Assembly (NCBI RefSeq): GCF_030014955.1
Contig: NZ_JAGRPV010000001.1
Span: forward strand, 5,828,001 to 5,892,000
Source: Cohnella hashimotonis
Lineage (GTDB): Bacteria; Bacillota; Bacilli; Paenibacillales; Paenibacillaceae
Direction: 5' to 3'
Length of the DNA: 64,000 nt
Made by a program: the position numbers and the translations under genes
Part shown: positions 24,301 to 32,976 of the stretch, one piece after another
Numbering within the stretch: position 1 is the stretch's first letter
Layout: every line of letters starts with the position of its first letter
The notes under the pieces: generated by a model
What the model saw: only the letters and a program-made list of their open reading frames with translations
Database searches by the model: none
Told to the model about the DNA's origin: nothing

Positions 24301-25740
24301 TTCGATCGCTCCCGTCGTGTCAACCGTGACCGGTATCGGCGCGCTCTCGCCAGGACCGAACGTGCCGACATTTTCATCATCCGCCGCCCGATAGACCGTA
24401 GCCGTCTGGCCGTAAACGACATAACCGGAGTTCGCATTAACCGTCAGCTCGTGCGAATGCGAGATCTGATCCGATACGGCGCTCGGATCCACGTCGAGCT
24501 TGAGGTCCATGCCGCCGTACAGCTGCGGATAACCGTCCGCCTGCATGAACCAGTAGTGTTCGAAATCCCACTTTTTGTTCGATTCCTGTGCAGATGTGAA
24601 GGTTGCCTTTTCCTGCAACTCGAATGTGCTGCGACCGATGCCGTACTGCGCAGCGTCGGATTCGCCCGCGTCCGGCACGCCGGACGTGCTCGTGTCCCAA
24701 TAGGACGCGACCACCGTCGATGTCGATTGAAAATTATCGCCGATCAAACCGTGGGTCAGGCCAGTCGTTACGATATTTCCGGCTGAATAATTGTGCAGAA
24801 TCTTGTCTTCGCCCGAGAAGCCGAGCAACCCGCCGACCACGGAGCCGGTTACGTCGCCGGTGGCGTAATTCATCTGAATATCGTTTCCGTTCGATGCGCC
24901 GATGAGACCGCCGACGTTACTGCCGCCAAGCGATGTGACGGCTCCCGTCGCATAGCTCCTTGTCACCCTCGTACCGGTGGCGCTGCCGATCAGGCCGCCC
25001 ATTCCTTCGCCGCTTCCGACTGACGCCGCGGACGAGGAATTGTACACTTGGGTCTTGTCGGACAATCCGACGAGTCCTCCAACGCTTCGAGCACCTGTCA
25101 CGACACCCGCACCCATTTGATTGTAGGCGAAAATAGCATAAAAGGAATTGGCAGCTTCCGCGTACCCGACCAAGCCGCCTACGTTTCTATTCCCCGTCAC
25201 GTTTCCTGTCGCCTTGATTAAAGACACCCACACTTGTTTGTTGCTGTTCGTCTGCGCGATCGCTCCCGCCAGCAAACCTACATTATTTTTTCCGACGACG
25301 CCTGACGCCGGATCCGTCTCGATCGTCAAATTATACACGGCACCGTTGGTAATCTGGGAGAACAGGCCGATATTGTCCTCCGTCGGCCGATCGATCGACA
25401 GGCCAGAGATCGTATGGCCGTTGCCGTCAAACGTACCGGTGAAGCCGTTATCGGAATTAAAGCCGATCGGCGTCCACGCTTCCGTCAGCGCGATATCGTT
25501 CTTCAAAATATAATAGCCGCTTAGCGGATAATTGCTTGAACCGATGAGACCCAGGTTAAACGAATTCGTGACCTTCCAGGGACTTTCGGCCGTGCCTTGT
25601 CCGCTCATGCCGCTATCGGCATAAGCGCTCCCGCCTGCGGAGGAAAACAGAGACAAGACCAGCGCCAGGCTGGAGAGGAACGCAAGCCATCTCCTGTCAC
25701 GCCAAGCTTTACTCCATCGCGCGCCGTGTTGTTTATTCAC
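21382..25740 (-). CDS. Large SLH-anchored surface protein with GLUG and internal repeats
   Basis: About 1452 residues from GTG at 25740, which has AAAGGTGGG upstream and starts a basic signal peptide (core LAFLSSLALVLSLFSSA, cleavage after AYA). The order is: GLUG-type repeats (about 60-330, motif GGLIG/GGLVG), Ig/fibronectin-like domain (about 490-590), a beta-sandwich, then four ~107-residue repeats (about 710-1060) sharing DPSGAENDGKTRLTVTP and YNFGSGNVTVPNVGE, and three SLH domains at the end (about 1270-1452; FTDTMNHWAKDAVEDM and two more). It should be exported and bound to secondary cell-wall polymer. GLUG repeats occur in adhesins and IgA-protease-like proteins. It lies downstream of the kinase/regulator pair, on the same strand. 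Confidence 0.9.
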   Translation of the reverse strand: MNKQHGARWSKAWRDRRWLAFLSSLALVLSLFSSAGGSAYADSGMSGQGTAESPWKVTNSFNLGLIGSSNYPLSGYYILKNDIALTEAWTPIGFNSDNGFTGTFDGNGHTISGLSIDRPTEDNIGLFSQITNGAVYNLTIETDPASGVVGKNNVGLLAGAIAQTNSNKQVWVSLIKATGNVTGNRNVGGLVGYAEAANSFYAIFAYNQMGAGVVTGARSVGGLVGLSDKTQVYNSSSAASVGSGEGMGGLIGSATGTRVTRSYATGAVTSLGGSNVGGLIGASNGNDIQMNYATGDVTGSVVGGLLGFSGEDKILHNYSAGNIVTTGLTHGLIGDNFQSTSTVVASYWDTSTSGVPDAGESDAAQYGIGRSTFELQEKATFTSAQESNKKWDFEHYWFMQADGYPQLYGGMDLKLDVDPSAVSDQISHSHELTVNANSGYVVYGQTATVYRAADDENVGTFGPGESAPIPVTVDTTGAIEGKKRLDDGYYLVDQDGRRTSVFYPEVLVDNTPPAWENGASITPSENGGNVNLSWDGAVDGTGSGVAYYNLYVNGTATQVYETTTIVSNPPANAVYEVEAVDKAGNKSAKLSFGGTPSTTTISGLKNITFGQIDGYYLSYVTGAPSSSGIGSQSYGGTQSFYIDGVLQKKDVQLGTIMGAYSTFSFKVGDFSEGVHTLKAVYSGYVGKFDGIDYAVSGSEGTLEITISGLKVDASDPSGAANNGKTKLTVTPAPAPGHKLVYRNFGSGDVTVPVVGEALDLAEYAELPESGLIAAANGDHIGVVEIDAATENVVHFGQGIAVSTDETEGPGPVPASGLTVVSSDPSGAENDGKTRLAVTPEPESVNKLVYYNFGSGNVTVPNVGETLNLSEYADLPEDGLIAAANGDNVGVAEIDAAGAVVRFGQTTAVASDESEGPGPVPAAGLTVVSNDPSGAENDGKTRLTVTPEPMSVNKLVYYNFGSGSVNVPNVGDALNLSEYSDLPANGLIAAANGDKVGVAEIDAAGAVVRFGQTTAVVVKEDDGYVPPIDVPSNPVPTDEVEVLVNGKVEKLGKAKTAETGGVKTTTVTVDAARLQAKLDAEGSHAVVTIPVAGESSQKIGQLTGQLVKNMENASATLVLRTDNASYTIPAKEFNIDALSGKLGQALKLEDIQVQIEIAEPSADTIAAAQRAAANGEFTLAVPPVSFTVRASYGTESVEVTRFNAYIERTIAIPDGVDASKITTGVVIDQDGTTRHVPTQVVVIDGRYYAKINSLTNSTYAVVSHEMAFTDTMNHWAKDAVEDMGSRMVVEGTGGGLFSPDREVTRAEFAAIVVRGLGLKPESGDSSFSDVAAGDWHGAAIATASAYGLIDGFADGTFRPNDKLTREQAMVIVSKALTITGLQGKLSIPSADAALRPFKDAAAVSAWAQEGVAASVTAGIATGRGDAKLAPKEAVTRAEVAALVQRLLQKSGLI

Positions 25741-25844
25741 GTCGTACCCACCTTTATCCAATAGTATCCAATCCTTGCTCAGCTTATCTGACGGCACCTT
25801 AAAGAAACCTTAAAAATCGACATTTTTCTAAATCGGCCGCAAAT

Positions 25845-25886
25845 AAAAAACAGGCTTTACCGTTCCAAGGAACGGAAGCCTGTTCG
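25845..25886 (-). terminator. Terminator of the hybrid kinase operon
   Basis: AACAGGCTTCCGTTCC pairs with GGAACGGTAAAGCCTGTT on the minus strand and TTTTTATTT follows. It separates the kinase from the SLH gene, which therefore needs its own promoter in the gap 25741-25844. Confidence 0.85.
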
Positions 25887-25920
25887 TTTAGAGTAATCCT
25901 TCATTTGCTTATCGCGTGCT

Positions 25921-28900
25921 TCAAGCCGATCGATCCGGGATGCGCACCGTGATGGTCGTGCCGCGTCCTAGCTCGCTCGCAAGCTCCAGCGCAACCCCGT
26001 ATTCGTAATTCAGACGCTTGTTGATATTCAGCAAACCGACGCCCTGGGTTTCCTTCGCATCGGCGCGATCAAGCAGCTTCTTCAATTGTTCGGGCGCGAT
26101 GCCGACGCCGTCGTCGGTCACGACCAGCTGCCATTGTCCGTTCGACAAGGCCGCCGTCAGCTTGACCGTGCCACCCTCGATCCGGCTGCCGATGCCGTGC
26201 CGTATCGCATTCTCGACCAACGGCTGCACCAGCAGCGGCGGCAATCGGAGCGCATACGCTTCTGCTGCGATGTCGTAGTCGAAGCGGATCCGATCCTTGA
26301 ACCTGGCCTGCTCGATATCGACATACGTCCGAATCAGCTGAAACTCCTCCGCAAAGGCGATCCGTCCCTCCGCGTTGCTGAAGCGGAAGCTGCCGCGCAA
26401 GTAATCGGAGAGGTCGACGATCATCTTGCGCGAGCGGTCGGCGTCGGTATAGCTGGATGCCGCGATGCTGTTCAGTACGTTGTGCAAAAAATGCGGCTTG
26501 ATCTGCGATTGCAAAAAAGCGACCTCCAGATAGACCGCCCGGCCAAGCGACTCCTTCATCGCAAGCAGGCTGCCGATTCTGGCCTTCAGCTCTTCCAGGT
26601 CGAACGGCTTCGGCAAGTAATCGTTGGCCCCGGCCTGGAAGGCGGCCACCTTCTCCTGCGGCTGGATGGCCGCCGTCACCATCAGAACCGGCAGCTCCAG
26701 CAGCGTATAACGCTTGCGGATCTGCTGGCACACCTCGTAGCCCGACAGGCCCGGCATCATCAGATCGAGAATGACGAGGTCGATCCGGCCCGGCCGGTCG
26801 ATCTCCGCCAGCGCCTCGTACCCGTTTTGGACCGCGATCACCTGGTAATGGAGAGGCTGAAGCGCGTCCAGCAGCACCTTGAGGTTCACGTGTTGATCGT
26901 CGACGACGAGCACCGTTCGCTCGCCGTCCGGATTCGAGTAATGCGGCGTCGCAAAGGAATATTCGGCTGCCAGGGGCTCTGACAGGCGGTTCGACAGGGA
27001 CGATGAGGACGCATGAGACGATGAAGACTGCGCCGCGTCAAGACTTCGGGCCGCGATCGGGAGCGTGAAGGTAAACGTCGAGCCGACGCCGGGCGAAGAA
27101 GCGACCATCAGCGTGCCGCTCTGCAGCTCGACCAGCTGCTTCGCGATCGACAGCCCCAAGCCGAAGCTGCGGCTCTGCGTGGACTCGAGCGATCTGAACG
27201 GCTCGAAAATGAACGGAAGATCCTGCGGCTCAATTCCTTTTCCCGTATCCTGCACCGCAATTTCCAGTCTGCCGCCGCGCTCCGCTCCGGTCACGACAAC
27301 GCTGCCGCTCTCGGTATGCTTGATCGCGTTATCCAGCAAGTTGCCGATGACCTGGCTCAAACGACTCTCATCGGCCAGCGCGAGCGGCAAGTCCGCAGGA
27401 ACGCGATTGTCCAGCGCGATGCTCCGGCCCATGCACAGGTAGGAATAGAACTGTACCTGCACCTCAGCGACCGAGCGGACGTCGATCGGCGCCGGCGAGA
27501 TCCCGAGCTCGCCGCGCTTCAGCTTGGACAGGTCCAAAATGTCGTAGACGAGCTGCGAGAGCCGCTTCGTAATATCCGTAATTAACTGAAGCTTATCCCG
27601 CTGATCGGCGGTCGGCGGAGATGCGGCATTATCCAGCATCGACTGAGAGATATTCATCACGCCGTGCAGCGGCGTCTTGAATTCATGCGAGGTACGGGCC
27701 AGAAAGTCGTCCTTCATCTTGTCCGCTTGCAGCAGCTGACCGGACAGCTCTTCGATTTTGCGAAAAGCGTTCGAGAATCGGAGCGACATGAGCAGGGCGA
27801 GCATCAGCAGCACCAGGAAAGGCTCGACCGGCGGGAACGCATAGATCGGCACGCCAAAATAAAAATTCATATTCAGGCTTAGCGCCATCACGTTCAAGGC
27901 CAAGGCGGCCACCGCCAGATACCGGCTGCCGGCCACGCGGTGCAGTGCGGCCAATATGAACACGTAGGTAGCGTAGAGCAAAGCGAAGGTTGCGAATAGA
28001 GACGTCAGCGGACGAGTCAGCCCTCCCGATAGCTGAGGCCCGAAGCCGGCATTCAGTACGCCCAGTACCGCTCCGATGGCCACGCTGCACCGAACGAGCC
28101 ATTTAAAGCAATAGGGCCGAAACGCCGTATTTAAATAAAGGAAAAATCCAAGTCCCACGCCGATCGCCGAAGTTAGCTGGATGCGATAATAAAGCCGGAA
28201 CGGGAGCCAGCCGGCTGCATGGAGCAGCACCCGCTCGCCGCTGACGCTAATAAACAGCGCGATGCAAAGACAGACGATGCCAAATACGGCAAGCGAGAAA
28301 TCGTTCCTGCGCTGCGTGTATAGACCGAAAAAATACAGCCCCATGATCAGAAAAACGCTGACCGAAATCCAGTCGTGCGCGGTCGCCCGATCGCGAAGCT
28401 CGGTAATCTGGCCGGCCTTGCCCAGCCGAATCGACTCGACGATCCCGCTGTTGGCGCGAAAATCGTAGTTGGCCACTTGGAGCAAAATTTCGTTCCAGCC
28501 CGGCTGCAGCGTAAAGTAGCTGACATACGGCCGATTAAACGCCTCGTATTGCCGCGCCTCCGCCGGATTTCCGCTCGAGCCGACGACCTGGCCATTGACG
28601 ATGAGACGATTGGACACCGGGATCGACGCCGTTTTTAAACCGTATACCTCGCCCGGATCGCGGACCTGGACGCGCAATCGATAGGTGGCCATGCCGAGCG
28701 TATCCATCTGCTTCGACCAGGATCCGGGCACCTGCGTTACTGCGGGCGTCAGCGGCTCTCCGCCTGCGGCGAAGTCCCGTCCGGTCAGAAGCTTGCCGGG
28801 ATACAGCTCCCACTGGCCGTCCAGCGGAATGACGCCGTCCTCCTCGAACCGCCATGCGCTGAGGTCCATATACCCGTTAACTGCTGCAGTTGCCGGCTTC

Positions 28901-28989
28901 TGAAGCCGGGAGGAGAAGGTCAACAACAGACTGAAGGTCGCGATTAACAAAATGAGCGTGATCAGCGCCGCCGCGGCTTTTTTCCTCAT
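25921..28989 (-). CDS. Hybrid sensor histidine kinase: 7TMR-DISM, HisKA, REC and LytS-type kinase modules
   Basis: A 1022-residue membrane protein. In order: N-terminal helix; extracellular galactose-binding-like 7TMR-DISM domain (about 40-190); seven helices (about 205-400); HisKA with HEFKTPLHG (His near 438); ATPase domain with NLLDNAIKHT and DTGKGIEP; receiver domain (about 695-810) with VLVVDDQ and phospho-Asp in LVILDLMMPG; then a second, LytS/YesM-type kinase with QIKPHFLHNVLNSI and ATPase motifs PLVENAIRHGIG and TDDGVGI. Two complete kinase modules in one chain are unusual. The upstream response regulator overlaps it by four bases, so the two are one signalling unit. The signal is probably a carbohydrate or wall fragment, by analogy with other 7TMR-DISM kinases. 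Confidence 0.93.
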   Translation of the reverse strand: MRKKAAAALITLILLIATFSLLLTFSSRLQKPATAAVNGYMDLSAWRFEEDGVIPLDGQWELYPGKLLTGRDFAAGGEPLTPAVTQVPGSWSKQMDTLGMATYRLRVQVRDPGEVYGLKTASIPVSNRLIVNGQVVGSSGNPAEARQYEAFNRPYVSYFTLQPGWNEILLQVANYDFRANSGIVESIRLGKAGQITELRDRATAHDWISVSVFLIMGLYFFGLYTQRRNDFSLAVFGIVCLCIALFISVSGERVLLHAAGWLPFRLYYRIQLTSAIGVGLGFFLYLNTAFRPYCFKWLVRCSVAIGAVLGVLNAGFGPQLSGGLTRPLTSLFATFALLYATYVFILAALHRVAGSRYLAVAALALNVMALSLNMNFYFGVPIYAFPPVEPFLVLLMLALLMSLRFSNAFRKIEELSGQLLQADKMKDDFLARTSHEFKTPLHGVMNISQSMLDNAASPPTADQRDKLQLITDITKRLSQLVYDILDLSKLKRGELGISPAPIDVRSVAEVQVQFYSYLCMGRSIALDNRVPADLPLALADESRLSQVIGNLLDNAIKHTESGSVVVTGAERGGRLEIAVQDTGKGIEPQDLPFIFEPFRSLESTQSRSFGLGLSIAKQLVELQSGTLMVASSPGVGSTFTFTLPIAARSLDAAQSSSSHASSSSLSNRLSEPLAAEYSFATPHYSNPDGERTVLVVDDQHVNLKVLLDALQPLHYQVIAVQNGYEALAEIDRPGRIDLVILDLMMPGLSGYEVCQQIRKRYTLLELPVLMVTAAIQPQEKVAAFQAGANDYLPKPFDLEELKARIGSLLAMKESLGRAVYLEVAFLQSQIKPHFLHNVLNSIAASSYTDADRSRKMIVDLSDYLRGSFRFSNAEGRIAFAEEFQLIRTYVDIEQARFKDRIRFDYDIAAEAYALRLPPLLVQPLVENAIRHGIGSRIEGGTVKLTAALSNGQWQLVVTDDGVGIAPEQLKKLLDRADAKETQGVGLLNINKRLNYEYGVALELASELGRGTTITVRIPDRSA

Positions 28990-30140
28990 CGGACGCCCCT
29001 GAAGGCTTCGTCCGTCGTCTGGCGGATCAGCTGAAGCGTCTCCTCCTCCAGCTCGGCAGCCAGTTGGATCCGCACCGCCTGCTCGAGCTGGCGGCCGACG
29101 CGATGGGCCTCATGTCGATCGCCCGCCTCCAGATGCAGCCGCATCAGCTCTCGTCCATCCAGCTCGGACTCGGGGGCGAGCGCCAGTATGCGCTGCAGGC
29201 TGTCCGCCGCCAGTTCAGCACGGCCCTGCCCCCGGAACGACGAGTGCCAGCCGCGAAGGGCGCGGATGTACGAGGCTCTGATCTCGAGCTGCCTGGGCAC
29301 GGCCCAGCCGAAATCGCAAGCCTCCATGTATTCGCCTTGGTACAGCTGGTTCATCCGGTCGTATGCGCTTACGTCTTGAGCCGGCGCTAGGGCGGTCAGA
29401 CATCGCTCGAAGTCCGCGACATCGACTGTCACGCCTTCCAGCTCGGCCATGAAGCCTTGATCGAACTTGTGGATGCGGATCGGTACGCGATGCTCCGTCA
29501 AGGTTTTCCGCAAATAGGACAGGCATGTGTACAAATACGTCTTCGCCTTGTTCAGATCGTAGCCCGGCCACAGCGCTTCGATGATCGCCGCCGCATTCGC
29601 GGACTTCCCTTCGTGATGGACGAGGTACGCGCAAAGCTCCTTTTCCTTTTTCGTCTTCCAGGACACGCCGCCCTTGCCGGCTTCCGACGCTTGGATCTGG
29701 AACCCGCCCAAGCATTGGACGACAGGCGTGGGGCTCGGCTCGGCGCTCCCGCTCCGGTTCGCTTGGGAAGTTAGTTGCGGCAATGATTGCCGGATGCGCG
29801 TCACCGCGTTCTGCAACCGGTCTATCGTAAACGGCTTCAGCAAATAATCGGTCGATTGGATCTCGAACGCTTCGACCGCGTACTCCGAATAGGCCGTCGT
29901 GAAAATGATAGGCATCGTAGGCATCGTCTGCCGGATCCTTCTGGCCGCTTCCGTCCCCAGGATGCCCGGCATCTGATTGTCGAGGAACACCGCATCCACG
30001 GCTGAACCTTCCAACGCATCGAGCGCCTGAACCGGATTCATGTATCTGCCGGCGATCTCGACATCCCCCAACTGCCTGAGCAGGATCTCCAGCAAATCCA
30101 GGGCATCTTCTTCATCGTCAATAAGCATCACGCGAATCAT
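28986..30140 (-). CDS. Response regulator with SARP-like output (REC, winged helix, BTAD)
   Basis: A 384-residue protein from ATG at 30140. The receiver domain (about 1-120) has DDEEDA and the phospho-Asp in AVFLDNQMPG. A winged-helix (about 145-235; KTKKEKELCAYLVHHEGKS) is followed by a bacterial transcriptional activator domain with TPR-like helices (about 240-380). This layout is typical of regulators partnered with 7TMR-DISM kinases in Paenibacillus. It overlaps the hybrid kinase start (ATGA), so both are made together. Likely targets include the SLH protein just downstream, which is an inference from position. Confidence 0.92.
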   Translation of the reverse strand: MIRVMLIDDEEDALDLLEILLRQLGDVEIAGRYMNPVQALDALEGSAVDAVFLDNQMPGILGTEAARRIRQTMPTMPIIFTTAYSEYAVEAFEIQSTDYLLKPFTIDRLQNAVTRIRQSLPQLTSQANRSGSAEPSPTPVVQCLGGFQIQASEAGKGGVSWKTKKEKELCAYLVHHEGKSANAAAIIEALWPGYDLNKAKTYLYTCLSYLRKTLTEHRVPIRIHKFDQGFMAELEGVTVDVADFERCLTALAPAQDVSAYDRMNQLYQGEYMEACDFGWAVPRQLEIRASYIRALRGWHSSFRGQGRAELAADSLQRILALAPESELDGRELMRLHLEAGDRHEAHRVGRQLEQAVRIQLAAELEEETLQLIRQTTDEAFRGVR

Positions 30141-30330
30141 GCGGACTTGTCTCCCTATTTCCATTTCGCCAAAATTTGACTCTTTTCTTGCCTTTCGACA
30201 GCGAGGGGGCGGTTCCCTTCTTGAGTCGCGGAACTCACTTCCGAAATTAAACGCTAAAATACGCACACCCGCATTCGCCACCAGTTAGCCGGTTTTTCCG
30301 GCTATCTCCGACTCGCGCGCCCGCGCTAGT

Positions 30331-30810
30331 TCAGATGACCGCTGCGATTTGACCTTGATGATGACGGTCGTGATCGTTAAACTCATGGATGATATAGAGC
30401 AGCGAATAGGGCGTACCGGTGTGCGGGCAAGTCTCGATGCCGTTTACCGTTACGTATTTTGCCGCAACTTCGGGCTCCTCCAACAAACGTTCGACCAACG
30501 CATGGCGCGTTTGCTTGAATTCGTCGAGCAGGCGATCTTTGGCCACGCCCGACCGGGCGTACGCATACGCGATCCGGTTAAACGCATCGAACGCCGGAAA
30601 CGTCACCCCTTCGCCGCGCTTAATCGCGGGAATGACCGTATCGATCAGGTACTGATCCCAATGCTGCAAATGCGCGATAATCTCCGCTACGGTCGCTTTC
30701 CCCTCGGCAACAGGCCCCGTCCATACCCGTTCATCGATCCTCCGCAAAGAATCCGTCCAGTCCGTGAATTGCTTAAAAAGAACGATCGTATCGGCGCCCA
30801 AGCTGATCAC
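30331..30810 (-). CDS. DinB-family protein
   Basis: A 159-residue four-helix protein of the DinB/YfiT superfamily. The three metal-ligand histidines are visible: AHLQHWD (about residue 48) and the pair in HEFNDHDRHHQGQ near the C-terminus. Members bind a divalent metal and some transfer or open thiols such as bacillithiol. Its GTG start overlaps the stop of the upstream hydrolase (GTGA), and GGGGAGG lies before it. It is the last gene of a group GNAT, hydrolase, DinB on the minus strand. Confidence 0.92.
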   Translation of the reverse strand: MISLGADTIVLFKQFTDWTDSLRRIDERVWTGPVAEGKATVAEIIAHLQHWDQYLIDTVIPAIKRGEGVTFPAFDAFNRIAYAYARSGVAKDRLLDEFKQTRHALVERLLEEPEVAAKYVTVNGIETCPHTGTPYSLLYIIHEFNDHDRHHQGQIAAVI

Positions 30811-31487
30811 AGCGACACGCCCTCCCCATTATTTTTATAGTTTAATAACCATGCGATCAACGCGGCGTTACTGAACGTTTCTGCGATTACTTTGTTCGCG
30901 TCATGTCGCAATCCGGTATAGTAGGTAGCCTGAACCGGCGTGCCGATGGACGTCAATGCTTGGACCATTGCTTTGGTCTCGGACACAGGAACCCTATTGT
31001 CATCCTCGCAGTGAAACGTCCAGATCGGAACCTCCTTGAACAGCGCCGCTCGACTCGGGTCGAACCAGCCGGACATCGGTACATAGGCGGCAAACGGCCG
31101 CGGCGACCTGGAAGCGTAATCCCAGACCCCATGTCCGCCCATGCTGAATCCGGCTGCGTATATCCGATTCGCGTCGACACGATAGTTCCTTTGAATGTCG
31201 CCAACCAACGCGACGGTCCATTCATATTCCTTCGTCCAATCCGAGTCGGCCGGACATTGCGGAGAGACGACGATAAACGGGAAATGTTGTTGGTTTTCTG
31301 CGAACCAGGCAAGCCCATACCCGTCCAAAAGTTCAATATCTCTGCCTCGCCTGTTCATGCCGTGAAGAAATAAGATCATCGGATAGTCCGCTTCGGTCGA
31401 GGAATAGTCATGGGGGAGAAATAACTGATAGTTAGCGACCGTGTTTTGAGGCGAATCGGCTTGGCGACTATGACTGCTTACAGGCAT
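30807..31487 (-). CDS. Alpha/beta hydrolase (PHB-depolymerase/dienelactone hydrolase-like esterase)
   Basis: A 226-residue enzyme from ATG at 31487 (AAAGGAG eight bases upstream). MILFLHGMNRRGRD is the oxyanion region, GFSMGGHGVWDYA holds the catalytic Ser (about residue 115), CEDDNRVPVSE the Asp, and TGLRHDANK the His. This pattern matches predicted peptidases/esterases of the COG4099 type that act on esters of acetylated or feruloylated sugars, but no substrate is proven. No signal peptide is visible. It is coupled to DinB downstream and 14 bp after the GNAT stop. Confidence 0.9.
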   Translation of the reverse strand: MPVSSHSRQADSPQNTVANYQLFLPHDYSSTEADYPMILFLHGMNRRGRDIELLDGYGLAWFAENQQHFPFIVVSPQCPADSDWTKEYEWTVALVGDIQRNYRVDANRIYAAGFSMGGHGVWDYASRSPRPFAAYVPMSGWFDPSRAALFKEVPIWTFHCEDDNRVPVSETKAMVQALTSIGTPVQATYYTGLRHDANKVIAETFSNAALIAWLLNYKNNGEGVSL

Positions 31488-31501
31488 CTCGTCCACTCCT
31501 T

Positions 31502-31912
31502 TTAACACAAGTTTTTCGTAAATATAATTTCTAAAGGCTCCCGCTCAAGCAGCAAGCAACCCGAATCCCGATAGCCGGACTTTCTATAGAAATGCTGCGC
31601 CTCTTCGTTAGATAAAGTAGACGTCATCGCCAGCTTAAAGCCCCTTTGCTTCATCTCCTCTTCCCAGAAGCGTATAGCTGTCCTTCCGAATCCTTTGCCG
31701 CGATAGGATTCATCGATCCAGATCATATTCATGAACGGCGTGTTGTCCCAAAAGTATCCATAGCGCATCCAGCCGATCGTGTCATCATTGTCCGATTTAA
31801 ATAGATATATTTCATTTTGGCATATTTTCTGCGCAATTAAGTTTTCCAACACATGTTGATCATGTTCCCTTAAGTATTCATAGTCGGCTTCAGTCGCGTA
31901 AATAATTCTCAA
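31502..31912 (-). CDS. GNAT-family N-acetyltransferase
   Basis: A 136-residue enzyme. The TTG at 31912 is chosen: GGAGGGGG lies seven bases upstream and the protein then starts RIIYATEADYEYLREHD, the normal GNAT beginning; the ATG at 31939 would place the ribosome site inside the gene. The acetyl-CoA-binding motif A is YRGKGFGRTAIRFW (R/Q-x-x-G-x-G/A), and the C-terminal AQHFYRKSGYRDSG block is also conserved. The acceptor amine is unknown. It is the first gene of the group and 85 bp from the divergent HAD gene. Confidence 0.9.
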   Translation of the reverse strand: MRIIYATEADYEYLREHDQHVLENLIAQKICQNEIYLFKSDNDDTIGWMRYGYFWDNTPFMNMIWIDESYRGKGFGRTAIRFWEEEMKQRGFKLAMTSTLSNEEAQHFYRKSGYRDSGCLLLEREPLEIIFTKNLC

Positions 31913-31996
31913 AAGTCCCCCTCCAAACGAACCGTTCATCGGTATAATCATAATACGCATCCGAAAATTCTAGCATCGCATTCCGGGAGGTAGTAC

Positions 31997-32698
31997 GTGA
32001 GCTACAAGGCGATTCTCTTTGATCTCGACAATACGTTGTTAAACTACTCGATGAGCGAGCTCAAATCCATGCAGAACACCGTAGAGAAGCATGGGCTCAT
32101 TCATAAAGCGACTTTTTCTTGGAACACTTTCTGGGCGCTTTTCAGCGACGTCAACTTCCGTTATTGGAACGAGCGACTGGTATCCAACTATACGATTTAT
32201 CAAGTTCTCGAATACTCGTTCCGGGATACGCTCCAAGGTCTTGCGTTGGATCACTCGGAAGCGAGACTCCTCTCTACGTTATACTGGGAAACGTTTTGCC
32301 GCGCTTGCGATTTCGAGGAGCATGCCATGGAGATCTTGACTCACTTGCACGGCAGGCACAAGCTGGCCATCATCTCCAACGGCATCGGCGAAGCGCAGCG
32401 AAGCAGGCTTGCGGCGGGCGGGATGAATCACTTTTTCGATGCCCTGATTATTTCAGATGAAGTAGGGTATTGGAAGCCCGACAAAAAAATATTCGACGAA
32501 GCGCTCCGGCAATTAAGCATTGACCGCAGCGAGGCATTGTTCGTCGGCGATTCGTTGCGGGACGATTACGTTGGAGCCGTCAACGCCGGCATCGACTTCT
32601 GCTATTACAATCGAGCGGGCCTACCGATCGATGCGGATGTTCGCCCGAAGTATGTCGTTCATAGCTTGATGAATGTGGCTAGCTTGCTGGGAAATTAA
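31997..32698 (+). CDS. HAD-superfamily hydrolase, YjjG/HAD-IA type
   Basis: A 233-residue phosphatase-like protein with a GTG start after GGGAGGTAGTAC. Motif I is FDLDNTLL (nucleophile Asp near residue 9), motif II ISNG, motif III Lys in GYWKPDKKIF, and motif IV VGDSLRDDYVGA. A helical cap lies between motifs I and II. YjjG-like members dephosphorylate noncanonical nucleotides, and others act on sugar phosphates; which applies here is open. It is transcribed alone, opposite the GNAT gene. Confidence 0.9.
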   Translation: MSYKAILFDLDNTLLNYSMSELKSMQNTVEKHGLIHKATFSWNTFWALFSDVNFRYWNERLVSNYTIYQVLEYSFRDTLQGLALDHSEARLLSTLYWETFCRACDFEEHAMEILTHLHGRHKLAIISNGIGEAQRSRLAAGGMNHFFDALIISDEVGYWKPDKKIFDEALRQLSIDRSEALFVGDSLRDDYVGAVNAGIDFCYYNRAGLPIDADVRPKYVVHSLMNVASLLGN

Positions 32699-32938
32699 TC
32701 ATGGCGTTTATCTGGCCAAACGAATGGCCAGCATAGCGGTTCGTCGCTACAATGGCGAAACCGCGAACGGCAAGTGGTATCGAAAGCTTTATTGCTCTTG
32801 GGACATTTGCGATTATCGATTCTACCGGACGAAGCAGCAGGCGATTCTGGAGTGGGAGACCGCACGTTCGGCTTGGAAGCGTCGTTGGAGCCGAGCAGAT
32901 TGGATCAACGATTGGGAGAGAACTTACCACAGAAAGTA
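32699..32938. other. Intergenic stretch without a supportable gene
   Basis: Three short plus-strand frames overlap here (for example one containing WYRKLYCSWDICDYRFYR), none with a ribosome binding site or recognisable family. The open frames probably reflect a decayed gene or chance. Confidence 0.4.
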
Positions 32939-32976
32939 AGAAGAAACGCTGGTCAGGGAAGCCCGACGCTTCTTCT
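32939..32976 (-). terminator. Terminator overlapping the tatD stop
   Basis: Minus strand AGAAGAAGCG pairs with CGTTTCTTCT around a GC-rich loop, then TACTTTC follows. The U run is short, so termination may be partial. Confidence 0.55.
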
